Assembly: GCF_023229105.1 (NCBI RefSeq)
Contig: NZ_JALNZY010000003.1
Coordinates: 1 to 48,697 of the forward strand
DNA: 48,697 nt
Direction of reading: 5' to 3'
DNA from: Sulfurimonas sp.
GTDB lineage: Bacteria; Campylobacterota; Campylobacteria; Campylobacterales; Sulfurimonadaceae
Shown here: in pieces, positions 25,858 to 33,907 of the stretch
Numbering within the stretch: the stretch's first letter is position 1
Layout: each line of letters opens with the position of its first letter
Position numbers and translations under genes: made by a program
Notes under the pieces: model-generated
Database searches by the model: none
What the model saw: only the letters and a program-made list of their open reading frames with translations
What the model was told of the DNA's origin: nothing

Positions 25858-25863
25858 ATTATA
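25858..25863 (-). promoter_or_regulatory. -10 element of the 6S RNA promoter
   Basis: The minus strand reads TATAAT here, a perfect consensus -10, preceded by a long T/A-rich stretch (AATTTAAATTTTTTTT). This matches Campylobacterota promoters, which have periodic AT-rich DNA rather than a -35 box. It would start RNA near 25851, right at the base of the 13-bp closing helix. Confidence 0.7.
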
Positions 25864-25891
25864 CAAAAAAAATTTAAATTTGTATCTTAGC

Positions 25892-25913
25892 CGAGGGCTA
25901 TTTAATGCCCTCG
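25892..25913 (-). terminator. Hairpin spanning the hemD stop codon, possible terminator
   Basis: CGAGGGC and GCCCTCG (25892-25898 and 25907-25913) form a perfect seven-bp hairpin with an eight-base loop that includes the last codons and the TAG stop of hemD. The U-rich stretch begins only about 18 bases later, so it is not a standard intrinsic terminator. It may protect the mRNA end or terminate weakly before the 6S promoter. Confidence 0.45.
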
Positions 25914-26548
25914 TTTAACTTTAGAGCAAGTTCTATACAGCTATCTATAGATGTATTTTGACTAATAGCGTACTCTATGCCCTTAGGCAGAAGATTTGCC
26001 GTCGTTGTACCTATAACTACAACTTTTGCATCAGGATGAATAGTATTGTTTTTCAAAAAACACTCTATTGAAGATGGGGAGGTAAATATAAGAGTTGAGT
26101 CATCGCTAACTCTTATGTCTAATATCTCCTTTGAACATTCACTTATATAAAGTATCTTCTCATCTATTTTATACCCATCCTCGCGGCATTTATTCACAAA
26201 ACTTGAAGCTATAAGCTCTGCTCTTAGATAAAGCCACTTTGTCTCTTTAGAAAACTCTTCTATATTTTTTACAAGATTATCGCCGTAACCGTTGCCGACA
26301 TCCAAAATTTTGCCGCCAAACTCTCTGTAAGCATTTGCTGTTTTAATAGAGACACAAAGAGCTGGAATATCAATAAACTGACTTCTATCATACTCTTTTA
26401 GGGCTTTTAAAGTCTGCTTTGACGTAATTATCAGATAATCATATTTTGAAAAATCAATATCTGGCTTAAGATATCTGACATCTAAAGATTTTACATTTAT
26501 AGCGTGCTTGCTTTTTGATGTTGCAAAAAGATATATTTTTTTTGACAT
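25898..26548 (-). CDS. hemD: Uroporphyrinogen-III synthase
   Basis: This protein of about 216 residues resembles HemD, which closes hydroxymethylbilane with D-ring inversion in tetrapyrrole synthesis. HemD proteins diverge strongly, but the two-domain pattern is visible: DYLIITSKQTLKAL near residues 37-50 and STLIFTSPSSIECFLKN (about 152-168), then KVVVIGTTTANLLPKG. The ATG at 26548 gives the start MSKKIYLFATSKSKH; the ribosome binding site is weak, and an in-frame GTG at 26569 inside the end of guaA is the alternative. It follows guaA by eleven bases. A perfect hairpin overlaps its stop codon. The assignment rests on overall pattern and length. Confidence 0.8.
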   Translation of the reverse strand: MSKKIYLFATSKSKHAINVKSLDVRYLKPDIDFSKYDYLIITSKQTLKALKEYDRSQFIDIPALCVSIKTANAYREFGGKILDVGNGYGDNLVKNIEEFSKETKWLYLRAELIASSFVNKCREDGYKIDEKILYISECSKEILDIRVSDDSTLIFTSPSSIECFLKNNTIHPDAKVVVIGTTTANLLPKGIEYAISQNTSIDSCIELALKLNEGIK

Positions 26549-26559
26549 AAGATGCTTCG

Positions 26560-28110
26560 CTACTCCCACTCTATCGTTGCCGGTGGTTTTGAAGAGATAT
26601 CATAAACTACACGATTTATTCCATCAACCTCATTTATAATTCTTCTACTTATTCTCTCTAGTAAATCATGCGGAAGATGAGCAAATGTTGCAGTCATGCC
26701 ATCAACTGCCTCCACAACTCTCACGCAGATTGTATTGTCATAAGTTCTATTATCGCCCATAACGCCAACTGATTTTACATTGAGTAAAACTGCAAAAGCC
26801 TGCCATGTCTTTGCATAGTATCCGCTTGCCTTTAGCTCATCTAGCAAAATAACATCTGCTTCTCTAAGAATAGTCAAATCAGCTTCATTTACATCGCCCA
26901 TAATGCGAATTGCAAGCCCTGGGCCAGGAAATGGATGACGGTTAATCATAGATTCTGGAAGACCAAGCTCCAAACCAATTTTGCGGACTTCATCTTTAAA
27001 AAGCTCACGAAGAGGCTCTATAAGTTGAAAATCCATCCAATCAGGAAGTCCACCTACATTATGATGCGATTTTATAACCTCTGAGGGACCGTTTACACTT
27101 ATTGACTCTATTACATCAGGGTAAAGCGTACCTTGAGCCAAAAATTTAATGCCGTCATGTTTTTTCGCCTCTTTTTCAAACTCTTCTATAAAGGTGTGCC
27201 CTATAATTTGGCGTTTTTTCTCAGGGTCACTTACTCCTGCTAGTTTGCCTAAGAAGTTATCTCTAGCATCTACAACAACAAGAGGGACTTTTAAGTTAAT
27301 CTTAAATACTTCCTCGACCTGCTCTCTTTCACCTTTACGCAAAAGTCCGTTATCGACAAAGACGGGAACTAGCTGATCACCGATTGCCTCATAAAGCATA
27401 GCCGCAACCACAGAGCTATCAACCCCACCGCTTAAGCCGCAAAGAACTTTTCCACTTCCCACTTTTTCGCGGATACTCTTAATTTGTTCCTTTAAAAAGT
27501 GTTCCATTTTCCACTTTTCGCTAACCCCACAAATATTTTTTGCGAAGTTGCGAAGCATCAAGTAGCCCTCTTCAGAGTGTTGAACCTCTGGATGATACTG
27601 CATTGCATATATGCGTTTCTCTTCATTTGCCACTGCTGCATAAGGCGAATTTGCAGATACGGCAATAGGCTCAAATCCCTCTGGCAACACATCTACTTTG
27701 TCGCTATGACTCATCCAGACAATTCTATCATCGTCACAATCTTTTAAAAGCGGCGAACAATTCTCGCCAACATTTATAATTTTTAACTCTGCTTTTCCAT
27801 ATTCATGGTGACTAGCTCTAACCACACTGCCGCCAAAATCAACCGCAATTCTCTGCATCCCATAACAGATGCCAAGAATCGGAATACCCATATCGTAAAC
27901 ACCCTGATCTACCTCGTACGCATCTTTACTATATACAGAAGATGGGCCGCCGCTAAGAATAATCCCTTTTGGGTTTTTTGCTTTAATCTCTTCTGCGCTA
28001 GCGTGGTATGGAAGAATTTCACAATATATTTTATCTTCACGCAAACGACGGGCTATAAGTTGTGTGTATTGAGAACCAAAATCTAAAACTATTATGCTGA
28101 CATTTGTCAT
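26560..28110 (-). CDS. guaA: GMP synthase (glutamine-hydrolysing)
   Basis: This 516-residue enzyme converts XMP to GMP using glutamine and ATP in the cytosol. The N-terminal glutamine amidotransferase domain has the nucleophile in GICYGMQRI and the His-Glu in YAMQYHPEVQHSEEG. The ATP pyrophosphatase domain has the P-loop GLSGGVDSSVVAAM, and the C-terminal dimerisation domain ends with the family's typical PPATIEWE. The ATG at 28110 gives the start MTNVSIIVLDFGSQY, with AAAGG eight bases upstream; the longer in-frame start at 28146 is rejected. A 100-base gap containing a palindrome separates it from nhaD. Confidence 0.97.
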   Translation of the reverse strand: MTNVSIIVLDFGSQYTQLIARRLREDKIYCEILPYHASAEEIKAKNPKGIILSGGPSSVYSKDAYEVDQGVYDMGIPILGICYGMQRIAVDFGGSVVRASHHEYGKAELKIINVGENCSPLLKDCDDDRIVWMSHSDKVDVLPEGFEPIAVSANSPYAAVANEEKRIYAMQYHPEVQHSEEGYLMLRNFAKNICGVSEKWKMEHFLKEQIKSIREKVGSGKVLCGLSGGVDSSVVAAMLYEAIGDQLVPVFVDNGLLRKGEREQVEEVFKINLKVPLVVVDARDNFLGKLAGVSDPEKKRQIIGHTFIEEFEKEAKKHDGIKFLAQGTLYPDVIESISVNGPSEVIKSHHNVGGLPDWMDFQLIEPLRELFKDEVRKIGLELGLPESMINRHPFPGPGLAIRIMGDVNEADLTILREADVILLDELKASGYYAKTWQAFAVLLNVKSVGVMGDNRTYDNTICVRVVEAVDGMTATFAHLPHDLLERISRRIINEVDGINRVVYDISSKPPATIEWE

Positions 28111-28169
28111 CTGAATTACCTTTAAAAAAGTGTTTTGAAGTGCCAAAGAGGCGTTGAGAGGGGGAGTAC

Positions 28170-28189
28170 CCTTTTCACAATGTGAAAGG
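28170..28189. promoter_or_regulatory. Palindrome upstream of guaA
   Basis: TTCACAATGTGAA is a short perfect palindrome flanked by CCTT and AAGG, about 60-80 bases upstream of the guaA start and just after the end of nhaD. It could be an operator for a CRP/FNR-type or other dimeric regulator, or a weak transcript-end hairpin; no U run follows. The function is a guess. Confidence 0.3.
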
Positions 28190-28211
28190 ATACAATAATT
28201 AAGATTAATGT

Positions 28212-29588
28212 TTAATGATAGAAACCTATTATCTCATATTGAACATACCAGATAGCAATAGATGCTATATAACCTATAAGAATAGTCCACGAATATCTCA
28301 TATGTGCACCAAAAGTATAGATGCCCGGGAGCTTGCCCATGACACCGACTCCTGCAGCTGAGCCAAAACTAATAAGTGAGCCGCCGACCCCTGCCGTGAG
28401 CGTTACTAGCATCCACTGATCAAGTCCCATTTCAGGGTTTGCTTTAAGTACAGCCGACATTACTGGAACATTATCAACAATTGCCGAAATAAAACCAACA
28501 CCTATGTTTGACCAGGTAGGACCTAAAACTGATGGGTCGTAAACTACAGATGCAAGAGCTAACCAACCTACAAAGTAAAGAGCTCCGACAGCGGCTAAAA
28601 TACCAAAGAAAAACAGAAGCGTATTGTTTTCAATCTTACTCATAGATTCAAATATATTAAGACGTGAGTTGTATTTTCTCTTAAGTCTGTACTGGTACAA
28701 TTTAAGAAGTGCTAAACCAAACATCATACCCCACATAGCCGGAAGATGAAGAAGCTGATGGGAGAGAACTGCAGAAGCTATTGTAATGACGCCAAGAGCA
28801 ATTACACTTTTGGCACCCTGCATTAATTCTGGAACTTTTTCTGTTGAGACATCAAAATCCGGCTGAGTCTCAGGCACAAACCTGCTTAATAAAAATGCGG
28901 TTATTAAATAGCCACCGACTGCAGCTGGAAAAAGGAACATAAAGTCGCTAAACTCACCCTTTCCTGCCGTCCATGCCATCAGGGTTGTAATATCCCCAAA
29001 CGGACTCCATGCACCGCCGGCATTTGCGGCAACGACTATATTTATAGCGCCCGGAACCAAAAAGGATGTTTTGTTGCGCTCAATAGTAATAAGTACGGTT
29101 GAGAGTATCAGTGCTGTTGTTAGGTTATCGGCGATAGGAGATAAGAAAAAAGCCAAAAATCCTGTCAACCAGAAAAGTTTTCTATAGCTGTACCCTTTTG
29201 AGACAAGATTATATTTTAACTTCTCAAATACACCCATATGAATTAGTGTCTCAATATATGTCATAGCGACAAACAAGAAGAAGAAAATCTCAGCAATCTC
29301 AAGAATCAGATGTTGTGCCTGAGTATGAACAAGGTTCATATCAAGCTCATTTATCATATAATAAATCGCTATTAATATAAACATAAAAGTACCTATAAAA
29401 AGAGCAGGTTTAGCTTTGTCTATATGATATTTCTCCTCCATTGCAACAAAATAGTAGCCCAACACAAATATAATAAGTGCCGCAATTCCAGCCCATGTAA
29501 ACGTCAAGTCTGGAATGACTTCGGCACTCCCGCCTGAACTTGCATAAGCAAAACTAAAACTTAACATAATAATTAACAATTTAATCAT
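28212..29588 (-). CDS. nhaD: Na+/H+ antiporter, NhaD type
   Basis: This 458-residue polytopic protein belongs to the NhaD/ion-transporter superfamily. It has about twelve hydrophobic segments. Family motifs include FLSPIADNLTTALILSTV (about 148-165), ANAGGAWSPFGDITTLMAW (about 186-204), and late SAIVDNVPVMSAVLKANPEM and GVGGSLISFGSAAGVGVMG. It exports Na+ (or Li+) in exchange for protons, which suits a marine or brackish organism. The N-terminal IKLLIIMLSFSFAYAS could be a signal peptide, as in some NhaD proteins. The ATG at 29588 overlaps the nadB stop by eight bases and is preferred to an in-frame start at 29627. Confidence 0.92.
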   Translation of the reverse strand: MIKLLIIMLSFSFAYASSGGSAEVIPDLTFTWAGIAALIIFVLGYYFVAMEEKYHIDKAKPALFIGTFMFILIAIYYMINELDMNLVHTQAQHLILEIAEIFFFLFVAMTYIETLIHMGVFEKLKYNLVSKGYSYRKLFWLTGFLAFFLSPIADNLTTALILSTVLITIERNKTSFLVPGAINIVVAANAGGAWSPFGDITTLMAWTAGKGEFSDFMFLFPAAVGGYLITAFLLSRFVPETQPDFDVSTEKVPELMQGAKSVIALGVITIASAVLSHQLLHLPAMWGMMFGLALLKLYQYRLKRKYNSRLNIFESMSKIENNTLLFFFGILAAVGALYFVGWLALASVVYDPSVLGPTWSNIGVGFISAIVDNVPVMSAVLKANPEMGLDQWMLVTLTAGVGGSLISFGSAAGVGVMGKLPGIYTFGAHMRYSWTILIGYIASIAIWYVQYEIIGFYH

Positions 29589-31032
29589 TATTTTCCTTTT
29601 TGATAAAATGTACCCCGATTGACTCATCTCTGGCTAAAGCTGCAACGACAATCTCTTTTGCAGTTAGTAAACGAAATTTGAGAAGTTTACCAATTTTTTC
29701 ATTTAAAAGAGCATCAATCTGACTTAATGCACTCTTTAAACCGCTCTTTGTTTTCACGATAGAGACATTCTCCCACATGATTTTACGCAGAAGATTCTTT
29801 TTGGCTTTGTCCTCTTTTAGGCTCATTACCTCCTCTCTTACCTCAAAGTTAACATCCTTTTTTAAATGCTTATCTTTTAATATCTCTTCTACAGCACGTT
29901 TTGCAAATACAAGGCCCTCCAAAAGAGAGTTTGAAGCCAGCCTGTTTGCGCCGTGAACTTTAGTAGATGCCACCTCGCCTATCGCATAGAGAGACTTAAC
30001 GCTTGGAACTGCCCCATTAATATCTGTCTTAATTCCGCCTATAGCATAGTGAAAAGCCGGTGAAATAGGAACTCTTTGTTTTGGTACATCAAAACCTAGA
30101 AGCTGCAAATTTTTATAGATATTTGGAAATCTTTGCGTAAAGTAAACATGGTCGAAATTCTCAAATGAGAGGTATGTCTGCATGCCTGTTTTTTTACTAT
30201 GCTCATATATCGCTTTACTGACTATATCCCTAGATGCAAGCTCGCCTCTCTCATCATAATCAAACAGAAATCTTCTACCCTCTTCATCCTCAATAGTAGC
30301 TCCTTCGCCTCTTAGAGCTTCTGTTAGAAGCAGTTTTTGAGCAGAGTTGTTGCCTACATATACGGTCGGATGAAACTGCATCATCTCCATGTCGGCAAGC
30401 TCTATCCCTTTTAATACACAAAGTCCTTGCATATCAGCGCTGATGCAGGGAGCGTTTGTGTGGTACTCATAAAGAGAGCCTACTCCGCCGCTTGCGATGA
30501 TTACGTTATCGGCGTATATATTTCTGCTTTGTCTATGATCTAGCACTGTTACACCGTAACATTCGCCATCTTTTATAAGCAGATCTACCACTCTTGCATC
30601 ACCTAACATAGGATGTGGATTTTGTTCTAGCAAAAAGTAGTGCAAATGCCTGCCTGTTGCATCCCCGCCGGCATGAAGTATGCGCTCTTTAGAGTGCGCC
30701 GCCTCTTTTGTGTAGAGCAAATTTCCATCCTTATCTCTATCAAACTCAAAGCCGCTAGCTATAAGATCATCGATAATAGCTCTTGAACTTTCACTCAAAA
30801 CCCTCACGGCGTCTTCGCTACAAAGTCCTGCTCCTGCATCAAGAGTATCTTGTATATGCAAGGGGATATCCTCTTTATCAATAGCTAAAGCAATTCCACC
30901 TTGCGCATAAAAACTATTGCACTTAAAGGTCTCTCTTTTGTTGATTATAAGAACCTTTTTTGTGCGAGGAATGTGCATAGCTGCATAAAGTCCTGCTACC
31001 CCTGCGCCTACGATTATTACGTCATATTTCAT
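29581..31032 (-). CDS. nadB: L-aspartate oxidase
   Basis: This 483-residue flavoprotein oxidises L-aspartate to iminoaspartate, the first step of bacterial NAD synthesis. The FAD-binding start is DVIIVGAGVAGLYAAMHI, followed by SFYAQGGIALA, the substrate-binding HAGGDATGRHL, FHPTVYV, and the flavin-covering LLTEALRGEGA. Near the end is GANRLASNSLLEGLVFA. It is somewhat shorter than E. coli NadB (540), mainly at the C-terminal helical domain. A fumarate reductase-type flavoprotein is excluded by these motifs. It is coupled to the lipoprotein gene upstream (ATGA overlap) and to nhaD downstream. No nadA or nadC is in the window. Confidence 0.95.
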   Translation of the reverse strand: MKYDVIIVGAGVAGLYAAMHIPRTKKVLIINKRETFKCNSFYAQGGIALAIDKEDIPLHIQDTLDAGAGLCSEDAVRVLSESSRAIIDDLIASGFEFDRDKDGNLLYTKEAAHSKERILHAGGDATGRHLHYFLLEQNPHPMLGDARVVDLLIKDGECYGVTVLDHRQSRNIYADNVIIASGGVGSLYEYHTNAPCISADMQGLCVLKGIELADMEMMQFHPTVYVGNNSAQKLLLTEALRGEGATIEDEEGRRFLFDYDERGELASRDIVSKAIYEHSKKTGMQTYLSFENFDHVYFTQRFPNIYKNLQLLGFDVPKQRVPISPAFHYAIGGIKTDINGAVPSVKSLYAIGEVASTKVHGANRLASNSLLEGLVFAKRAVEEILKDKHLKKDVNFEVREEVMSLKEDKAKKNLLRKIMWENVSIVKTKSGLKSALSQIDALLNEKIGKLLKFRLLTAKEIVVAALARDESIGVHFIKKENND

Positions 31033-31208
31033 CTGTTGCTCTCATTGTTATCGCTTTTTTTGATAATAAACTTTATATTTTTATCACTTTGCGGCGCTTC
31101 TTCTAAATAATATGGATTTGCTTTATATCCACATCCACTCAAACTTAACAAAAACATTGTTATAATTGCTATATGAAAAATGCTAGTCAAATTATAAATT
31201 CTATTCAA
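31029..31208 (-). CDS. Small LptM-like lipoprotein
   Basis: This protein of about 59 residues has a hydrophobic N-terminus ending in the lipobox LSGC, followed by GYKANPYYLEE. The pattern CGYKxxxYY resembles LptM (YifL), a small outer-membrane lipoprotein linked in other bacteria to maturation of the LptD complex. The best start is TTG at 31208, with GAGG six bases upstream, giving a 25-residue signal peptide with an Arg near its beginning. Other in-frame starts are TTG at 31220, TTG at 31190 and ATG at 31157. It ends in an ATGA overlap with nadB. Its 5' end overlaps the divergent gene at 31173. The function is inferred from a short motif only. Confidence 0.6.
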   Translation of the reverse strand: MNRIYNLTSIFHIAIITMFLLSLSGCGYKANPYYLEEAPQSDKNIKFIIKKSDNNESNR

Positions 31209-31646
31209 TATAAACCTCAATACCGTAAAATGTTGGAGAATAAGTGCGTTAGCAGATTAAAATCTTCTCTCTTGCCTAGCATACAGAATAACATAAAATA
31301 TGGTTTTATAAAAAATAACAAACTTTACTTTACGATATCTTCTACACTAAATAAATATGACAAAGATAATATTATAAATACCATTAAAATGATTTTAAAA
31401 TCTCCAATGATTTTAGAATCCGACAAATTCATTGAGTGTTTTAACATAGAGATAGAAGATGTTATAGTCTATGTTGATCATAAACCAAAAGTAATATTTA
31501 AACCACATTGCACCGATTCGCACTCGCTTACATACAAAGAGCGCTCTAGCGGAGAGTTTGAGATAAACTTACATGATGAAAAATTAAACTCCTTGGCTCG
31601 TGCTATTCAAGAGATTATAAAAAAAACGAACTCCGATGAAGCTTGA
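31173..31646 (+). CDS. Conserved protein, possibly DciA-like (DUF721)
   Basis: This 157-residue protein has no signal peptide or membrane segment and is rich in Lys, Asn and Ile. The segment LPSIQNNIKYGFIKNNKLYFTISS (about 33-57, split) followed by helical KDNIINTIKMILKS weakly recalls DciA/DUF721, which loads replicative helicase in many bacteria: a short beta region with a hydrophobic strand after the LPxxLxxH-like pattern. This is a guess from pattern; there is no strict motif. The gene overlaps the start of uvrC by eleven bases, so both are probably expressed together. Its own start at 31173 lacks a clear ribosome binding site and lies inside the divergent lipoprotein gene. Confidence 0.6.
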   Translation: MKNASQIINSIQYKPQYRKMLENKCVSRLKSSLLPSIQNNIKYGFIKNNKLYFTISSTLNKYDKDNIINTIKMILKSPMILESDKFIECFNIEIEDVIVYVDHKPKVIFKPHCTDSHSLTYKERSSGEFEINLHDEKLNSLARAIQEIIKKTNSDEA

Positions 31647-33438
31647 AGAGACAATCAAGCAGCTGCCCGACTCTGCGGGAATCTACCAGTATTTTGACAA
31701 AGAGGGACACCTGCTCTACATAGGAAAAGCAAAAAGTCTAGCAAAAAGGGTAAAAAGCTACTTTAGCTTTGCGCCACTCTTAAAACCAAATCCAAATCTC
31801 TCTATGCGCATCACAAAAATGATTTCACAAACCGCCTCCATGAACTACTTAGTAGTAAACTCCGAACATGATGCGCTTATATTGGAAAACTCACTTATAA
31901 AACAGCTCGCACCAAAATACAATATTTTACTTAGAGACGATAAAACGTACCCCTATATATACATAGATAATGCACAGGAGTACCCTAGATTTGAGATAAC
32001 AAGAAAAATTATAAAATCCCCAAGCATCAAATATTATGGTCCCTACTCGGTGGGCGCACGAGATATTTTGGACTCTATCTATGAGATATGCCGCCTTGTT
32101 CAAAAGAAGGGAAGTTTAAAATCAAAAAAACTATGTCTCTACCATCAGATAAACAAATGTCTAGGTCCATGTGAGCTAGATGTCTCCAAGGAGGCGTATG
32201 CAAAAGAGCTAGATTTAGCAAAAGAGTTGATTCAAAACAAAAAATTACTGCTGAAAAAATTGCAAGAGAAGATGTACTTTTATGCCCAAAATTTAAGATT
32301 TGAAGAAGCCGGAGATATTAGAGATAGATGCGAAAGAATCGTGCGCTCAGAGATTAAGAGTGAGATAGATTTTGCAAGCGATGAAAACTACGACATCTTT
32401 GTGCTCGCTCAGACACAACATAGAGCCGTTGTCGTGCGTATTTTTATGCGTGAGGGTAAGATAATCTCCTCCTCACATGACTATATACAGATACATGAGG
32501 GATATGATGAAGATGAGCTATACCAAAGAGTTCTTATGGATTTTTACTCTAGCGGCAAACCTCCGATTATAGCGCCGATTTTAGTAGCATCTGATTTTGG
32601 CGACAGAGAGATTGTTGAGAGTTATCTCACAACTCTTTTTGAAAAAAAAGCAGAGATAAAAGTGCCTAAAAAAGGAAATAAAAAGCAGCTTATCGACTTA
32701 GCTCTTATCAATGCCGCAGAGCTTTTAAGGCGTGATAATAAACAAAACTCAAATGAGATACTCACTCAAATCAAAGAGCTTTTTTCTCTGCAAAAACTTC
32801 CCCAAAGAGTAGAAATATTTGACAACTCCCACATGTCGGGAGTTGCAACAGTTGGAGCTATGGCAGTATTTGAAAATGGGGAGTTTGATAAAAAAAGCTA
32901 CAGAACATATCATTTAGAAGCAAAAGATGAGTATGCGCAGATGAGAGAGACTCTCACAAGAAGAGTAAGCAGTTTTTCAAAAAACTCTCCTCCTGACTTA
33001 TGGATTTTAGACGGCGGAGCGACACTTTTAAATCTTGCTCTTGAGATTTTGCAATCAAGCGGTACTTTTTTAGACGTTATTGCCATATCAAAAGAAAAAA
33101 TAGACGCGAAAGCGCATCGTGCAAAGGGAAAAGCAAGCGATATTGTTCACACAAAAAGCGATACTTTTAGACTAAAAGAGAGCGATAAAAGACTTCAGTG
33201 GGTACAAAGATTAAGAGACGAAGCCCACAGATGCGCAATAAGCTTTCATAAAAAAACAAAACTAAAATTAGACAAACAGAGCAAGCTTTTAGAGCTAAAA
33301 GGCATATCGCAAGCAAAGATACTCAAACTGCTAAAACATTTTGGCACATTTGAAGCATTAAGCGCCGTTAGTATTGATGAGATAAGTTCTATTTTGAACA
33401 TAAAAGATGCTAATACAATAAAAAATATTTACAAATAA
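31636..33438 (+). CDS. uvrC: Excinuclease ABC subunit C
   Basis: This 600-residue nuclease makes both incisions during nucleotide excision repair. The N-terminal GIY-YIG domain is seen in LPDSAGIYQYFDKEGHLLYIGKAKSL; then a cysteine cluster (CLYHQINKCLGPC), the UVR helix (LQEKMYFYAQNLRFEEAGDIRDR, split near residue 215), and the C-terminal RNase H-like domain with EIFDNSHMSGV and LWILDGGATLLNLAL. The HIRF-type stretch HRCAISFHKK is followed by a final helix-hairpin-helix (LLELKGISQAKILKLLKHFG). Length and layout are standard. It overlaps the preceding unknown gene by eleven bases. Confidence 0.96.
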   Translation: MKLEETIKQLPDSAGIYQYFDKEGHLLYIGKAKSLAKRVKSYFSFAPLLKPNPNLSMRITKMISQTASMNYLVVNSEHDALILENSLIKQLAPKYNILLRDDKTYPYIYIDNAQEYPRFEITRKIIKSPSIKYYGPYSVGARDILDSIYEICRLVQKKGSLKSKKLCLYHQINKCLGPCELDVSKEAYAKELDLAKELIQNKKLLLKKLQEKMYFYAQNLRFEEAGDIRDRCERIVRSEIKSEIDFASDENYDIFVLAQTQHRAVVVRIFMREGKIISSSHDYIQIHEGYDEDELYQRVLMDFYSSGKPPIIAPILVASDFGDREIVESYLTTLFEKKAEIKVPKKGNKKQLIDLALINAAELLRRDNKQNSNEILTQIKELFSLQKLPQRVEIFDNSHMSGVATVGAMAVFENGEFDKKSYRTYHLEAKDEYAQMRETLTRRVSSFSKNSPPDLWILDGGATLLNLALEILQSSGTFLDVIAISKEKIDAKAHRAKGKASDIVHTKSDTFRLKESDKRLQWVQRLRDEAHRCAISFHKKTKLKLDKQSKLLELKGISQAKILKLLKHFGTFEALSAVSIDEISSILNIKDANTIKNIYK

Positions 33439-33511
33439 GTCTTTTTTAAAATTATTAATGCTATATTCAGTACAACTAAACTAAATAGTAGTTGTTAAAT
33501 AAAGGTTTTTT

Positions 33512-33886
33512 ATGAACAAAATCATACCAAAAGATGAAGAGTATATTTTTAAAGGAAAGGTTGCTATTTACCAAACCGATTTAGAAGGTAATATAACTTT
33601 TATAAATAGAAAATTTTGTGAGATATCTGGCTACACGGCGGAGGAACTCATCAACCGCAATATTAATATAATCAGACATCCTGATGCTCAAGCTGGAACT
33701 TTTGAAAAGATACAAAAAACAATCCACGGCGGTCAAGTTTACAACGGTATGCTTAAAAATCTCCGTAAAGATGGGTGTTACTACTGGGTGGATATAGAAA
33801 TTGCCCCTATCTTTAACAAGCAAGAGCAGATGACGGGTTTTATCTCAGTAAGTAAGCCTTCTCCACGAAAAAATATTCAGCAATAA
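33512..33886 (+). CDS. Single PAS domain protein (Aer/CetB-like)
   Basis: This 124-residue protein is almost entirely one PAS domain: YQTDLEGNITFINRKFCEIS, GYTAEELINRNINIIRHPD, and YWVDIEIAPIFNKQEQMTGF. The NIIRHPD stretch is typical of Aer-type PAS domains, which bind FAD in aerotaxis and energy-taxis receptors; CetB of Campylobacter is a stand-alone example. There is no transmembrane segment or output domain, so it must signal through a partner. The next three genes encode a phosphorelay, with 21 bases to the next start, which suggests a partner there. The cofactor is not determined. AAAGG precedes the start. Confidence 0.9.
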   Translation: MNKIIPKDEEYIFKGKVAIYQTDLEGNITFINRKFCEISGYTAEELINRNINIIRHPDAQAGTFEKIQKTIHGGQVYNGMLKNLRKDGCYYWVDIEIAPIFNKQEQMTGFISVSKPSPRKNIQQ

Positions 33887-33907
33887 AACAAACCAAAAAG
33901 GGTCTAA

